A stretch of 6,507 nt of DNA from Elusimicrobiota bacterium (lineage in GTDB: Bacteria > Elusimicrobiota > Elusimicrobia > UBA1565 > JACRDR01): positions 1 through 6,507 of the forward strand of contig JACRDR010000265.1 in the NCBI GenBank assembly GCA_016212845.1, in the 5' to 3' direction. Positions 5,404 through 6,507 of the stretch are shown here, in pieces. Numbering within the stretch: the first letter of the stretch is position 1; each line of letters opens with the position of its first letter. A program made the position numbers and the translations under genes. A model generated the notes under the pieces. That model searched no databases and was not told the DNA's origin. It saw nothing but the letters and a program-made list of their open reading frames with translations.

Positions 5404-6507
5404 CGGCGCCCCGCACGCCCCTCCCTGAAGCCCTTCCCAGGCGGCCGCGTCGGCGGCGGCCAGCGTGGAGGCCTTCGCGAGCTTCCAGAGACCCGCGGCG
5501 TAGTAGCGGCTCCGCATTTCCTCCGGAGCTTCGAGGAACTCGGAGGCGTCCTCGAGTTCGGCCTCGGCCTGCTTGAGCTTGCTCCCCGTGCCCGCGGGGA
5601 GATCGCCCGCCCACACCCGGAGGGCGTCGTTCTGCTTCGCGGCCGCGCCGGACAGTCTCGCGAACCCGGGAGGGACGAAGCAGTCGTGACGCTTGCACCA
5701 GCCCTTGGCGACCTTCGGTCTCGCGAGCTTCTTCTGCCGGTCGATCAGCTGGTTTATCAGGGCGCCGAAGGCCGTCTTCACCTTGAGTCCTTCCTCGTAC
5801 GGGACGCTCTCGCAAATCTTCCGCCCCTTTACGACCCGGCACTGGCTGATCTCGTCCGGGATGTCGGCGAGGCAGACCTCCGCCAGCTCGGTCTCGGCGA
5901 GGAAGTCGTCGATCGCCAGTTCGGCGTCCTCTTCATGGTCGATCGCGCCGACCGCGCCGCTAAGCCATTCGTCGGCCCCGAACTCGGCTTTCTTCGCCGC
6001 CGCCAGCGCGTCCTGCTCTCCCTGGAGCTGTTCCAGCACGCCGCCCGCCGAGCGCTTCGCCCCGCCGATGCAGGCCTGAACGGTTTCGCAGCCGTGCTCG
6101 CACTGCAGGCGGTCCTCCGCGTCCTCCAGCAGGTCCTGCACGGCCTTCTCTTGCTCGATCGCCTTCTTCACGTCCTTCCCCGCCTGATCGATCACTCTCT
6201 GCGCGCCGTACTTCGCTTGACCCACGGTCTCCGTGAAGTCGAGCGAGAGCGCCTTAGAGGCCGCCGAGGCCGTGTTGTAGGCTTCGCAGCGCGCCAAGGC
6301 CGCCGTCGACGAAGCGGGGACGGCCCCCGCGTTTCCGGCCGCCATGAAGGAAGGGAACGGCGACACCGGACCCGCGACGATCGGACCCACGACCGGGACG
6401 GGGCTGCCCGCGACGGGCAGAGCGGCCAGCGCGCCCGGAGCGCCCGGAGCGCCGGCGCCGCCCGCCCCGCCCGAACCCGAGGCCTGCGGCTTCCCGGACG
6501 CGGTCGA
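5395..6507 (-). CDS. Unrecognised helical, cysteine-containing protein with Gly/Ala/Pro-rich N-terminal stretch (5' end outside window)
   Basis: The frame stays open from the TAG at 5397-5395 to the right edge (370 codons), so the true start lies beyond the window. The internal GTG at 6390 and ATG at 6345 lack Shine-Dalgarno sequences and are not convincing starts. Residues 1-67 (numbered from the edge) are low complexity, rich in Gly, Ala, Pro, Ser and Val, including a short GAPGAPGA collagen-like run. The remainder is mostly charged helix with probable coiled-coil stretches (for example around GKDVKKAIEQEKAVQDLLED and SKLKQAEAELEDASEFLE). There are ten cysteines, an even number, including CEHGC followed five residues later by another C, and CKRHDC. 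This would suit disulfides in an exported protein, but any signal peptide would lie outside the window. No TM segment and no known enzymatic motif is visible. It is convergent with the glycosyltransferase operon with no base between the stops. No function is proposed. Confidence 0.8.
   Translation of the reverse strand, partial: STASGKPQASGSGGAGGAGAPGAPGALAALPVAGSPVPVVGPIVAGPVSPFPSFMAAGNAGAVPASSTAALARCEAYNTASAASKALSLDFTETVGQAKYGAQRVIDQAGKDVKKAIEQEKAVQDLLEDAEDRLQCEHGCETVQACIGGAKRSAGGVLEQLQGEQDALAAAKKAEFGADEWLSGAVGAIDHEEDAELAIDDFLAETELAEVCLADIPDEISQCRVVKGRKICESVPYEEGLKVKTAFGALINQLIDRQKKLARPKVAKGWCKRHDCFVPPGFARLSGAAAKQNDALRVWAGDLPAGTGSKLKQAEAELEDASEFLEAPEEMRSRYYAAGLWKLAKASTLAAADAAAWEGLQGGACGAPAR
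6431..6448 (-). repeat. Two tandem 9-bp units encoding Ala-Pro-Gly
   Basis: GCGCCCGGA occurs twice in a row (6431-6439, 6440-6448), and a degenerate third unit follows. On the coding (minus) strand this gives Ala-Pro-Gly triplets within the low-complexity stretch of the gene ending at 5395. It is a small repeat that could vary in copy number between strains. Confidence 0.6.

Noticed and set aside
5693..6079. Plus-strand open frame opposite the Cys-containing protein
   Set aside because: Ser/Ala-rich antisense translation with no start signal. The minus-strand frame spans the whole region without a stop.
6343..6390. GTG 6390 or ATG 6345 as the start of the minus-strand gene
   Set aside because: Neither has a Shine-Dalgarno or -10 motif just upstream, and the frame remains open to the window edge, so the gene most likely starts outside.

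Overview
The window is a G+C-rich bacterial segment (about two thirds G+C by eye) with six protein-coding genes packed almost end to end. I see no rRNA, tRNA, CRISPR array, insertion sequence or phage gene. The lineage cannot be fixed from the sequence. The compact overlapping genes, high G+C and set of orphan envelope glycosyltransferases suit an environmental Gram-negative or candidate-phylum type bacterium (Elusimicrobiota-like is a guess only).

Layout. Positions 447 to 1 (minus) carry the first 149 codons of a glycogen debranching enzyme, GlgX, which runs off the left edge. A 104-bp divergent intergenic region follows. A gene for an unrecognised, probably membrane-anchored 227-aa protein lies at 552-1235 (plus), followed by a GC hairpin. 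A 14-nt pure A/T promoter island then introduces a four-gene plus-strand operon at 1279-5394. Its genes are a YfhO-like GT-C membrane glycosyltransferase (1279-3111), a GT9 heptosyltransferase-like enzyme (3099-4127), a GT2 polyprenyl/dolichyl-phosphate-mannose-synthase-like enzyme (4124-4873) and a YaeQ-like PD-(D/E)XK-fold protein (4870-5394). Neighbouring genes overlap by 13, 4 and 4 bp. The operon's stop codon directly abuts the stop codon of a convergent minus-strand gene (5395 to beyond 6507), which encodes an unrecognised helical, cysteine-containing protein with a Gly/Ala/Pro-rich N-terminal stretch.

How the genes may work together (inference). The GT2 enzyme would make a polyprenyl-phosphate sugar. 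The YfhO-like GT-C protein would use such a lipid-linked sugar on the far side of the membrane. The GT9 enzyme would add a sugar from a nucleotide donor in the cytoplasm. Together they look like a small envelope-glycan decoration module. The YaeQ-like gene is translationally coupled to it without an obvious reason. GlgX belongs to separate glycogen metabolism.

The most notable regulatory pattern is that the three genes with their own promoters (glgX, the 227-aa gene and the YfhO-like gene) each have a -10-like hexamer ending only 5-8 nt before a start codon that is fixed by a close upstream in-frame stop. None has a convincing Shine-Dalgarno sequence. The operon-internal GT2 and YaeQ-like genes do have one. 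This suggests leaderless transcripts for promoter-proximal genes. A 17-bp palindrome also sits across the TTG start of the operon.
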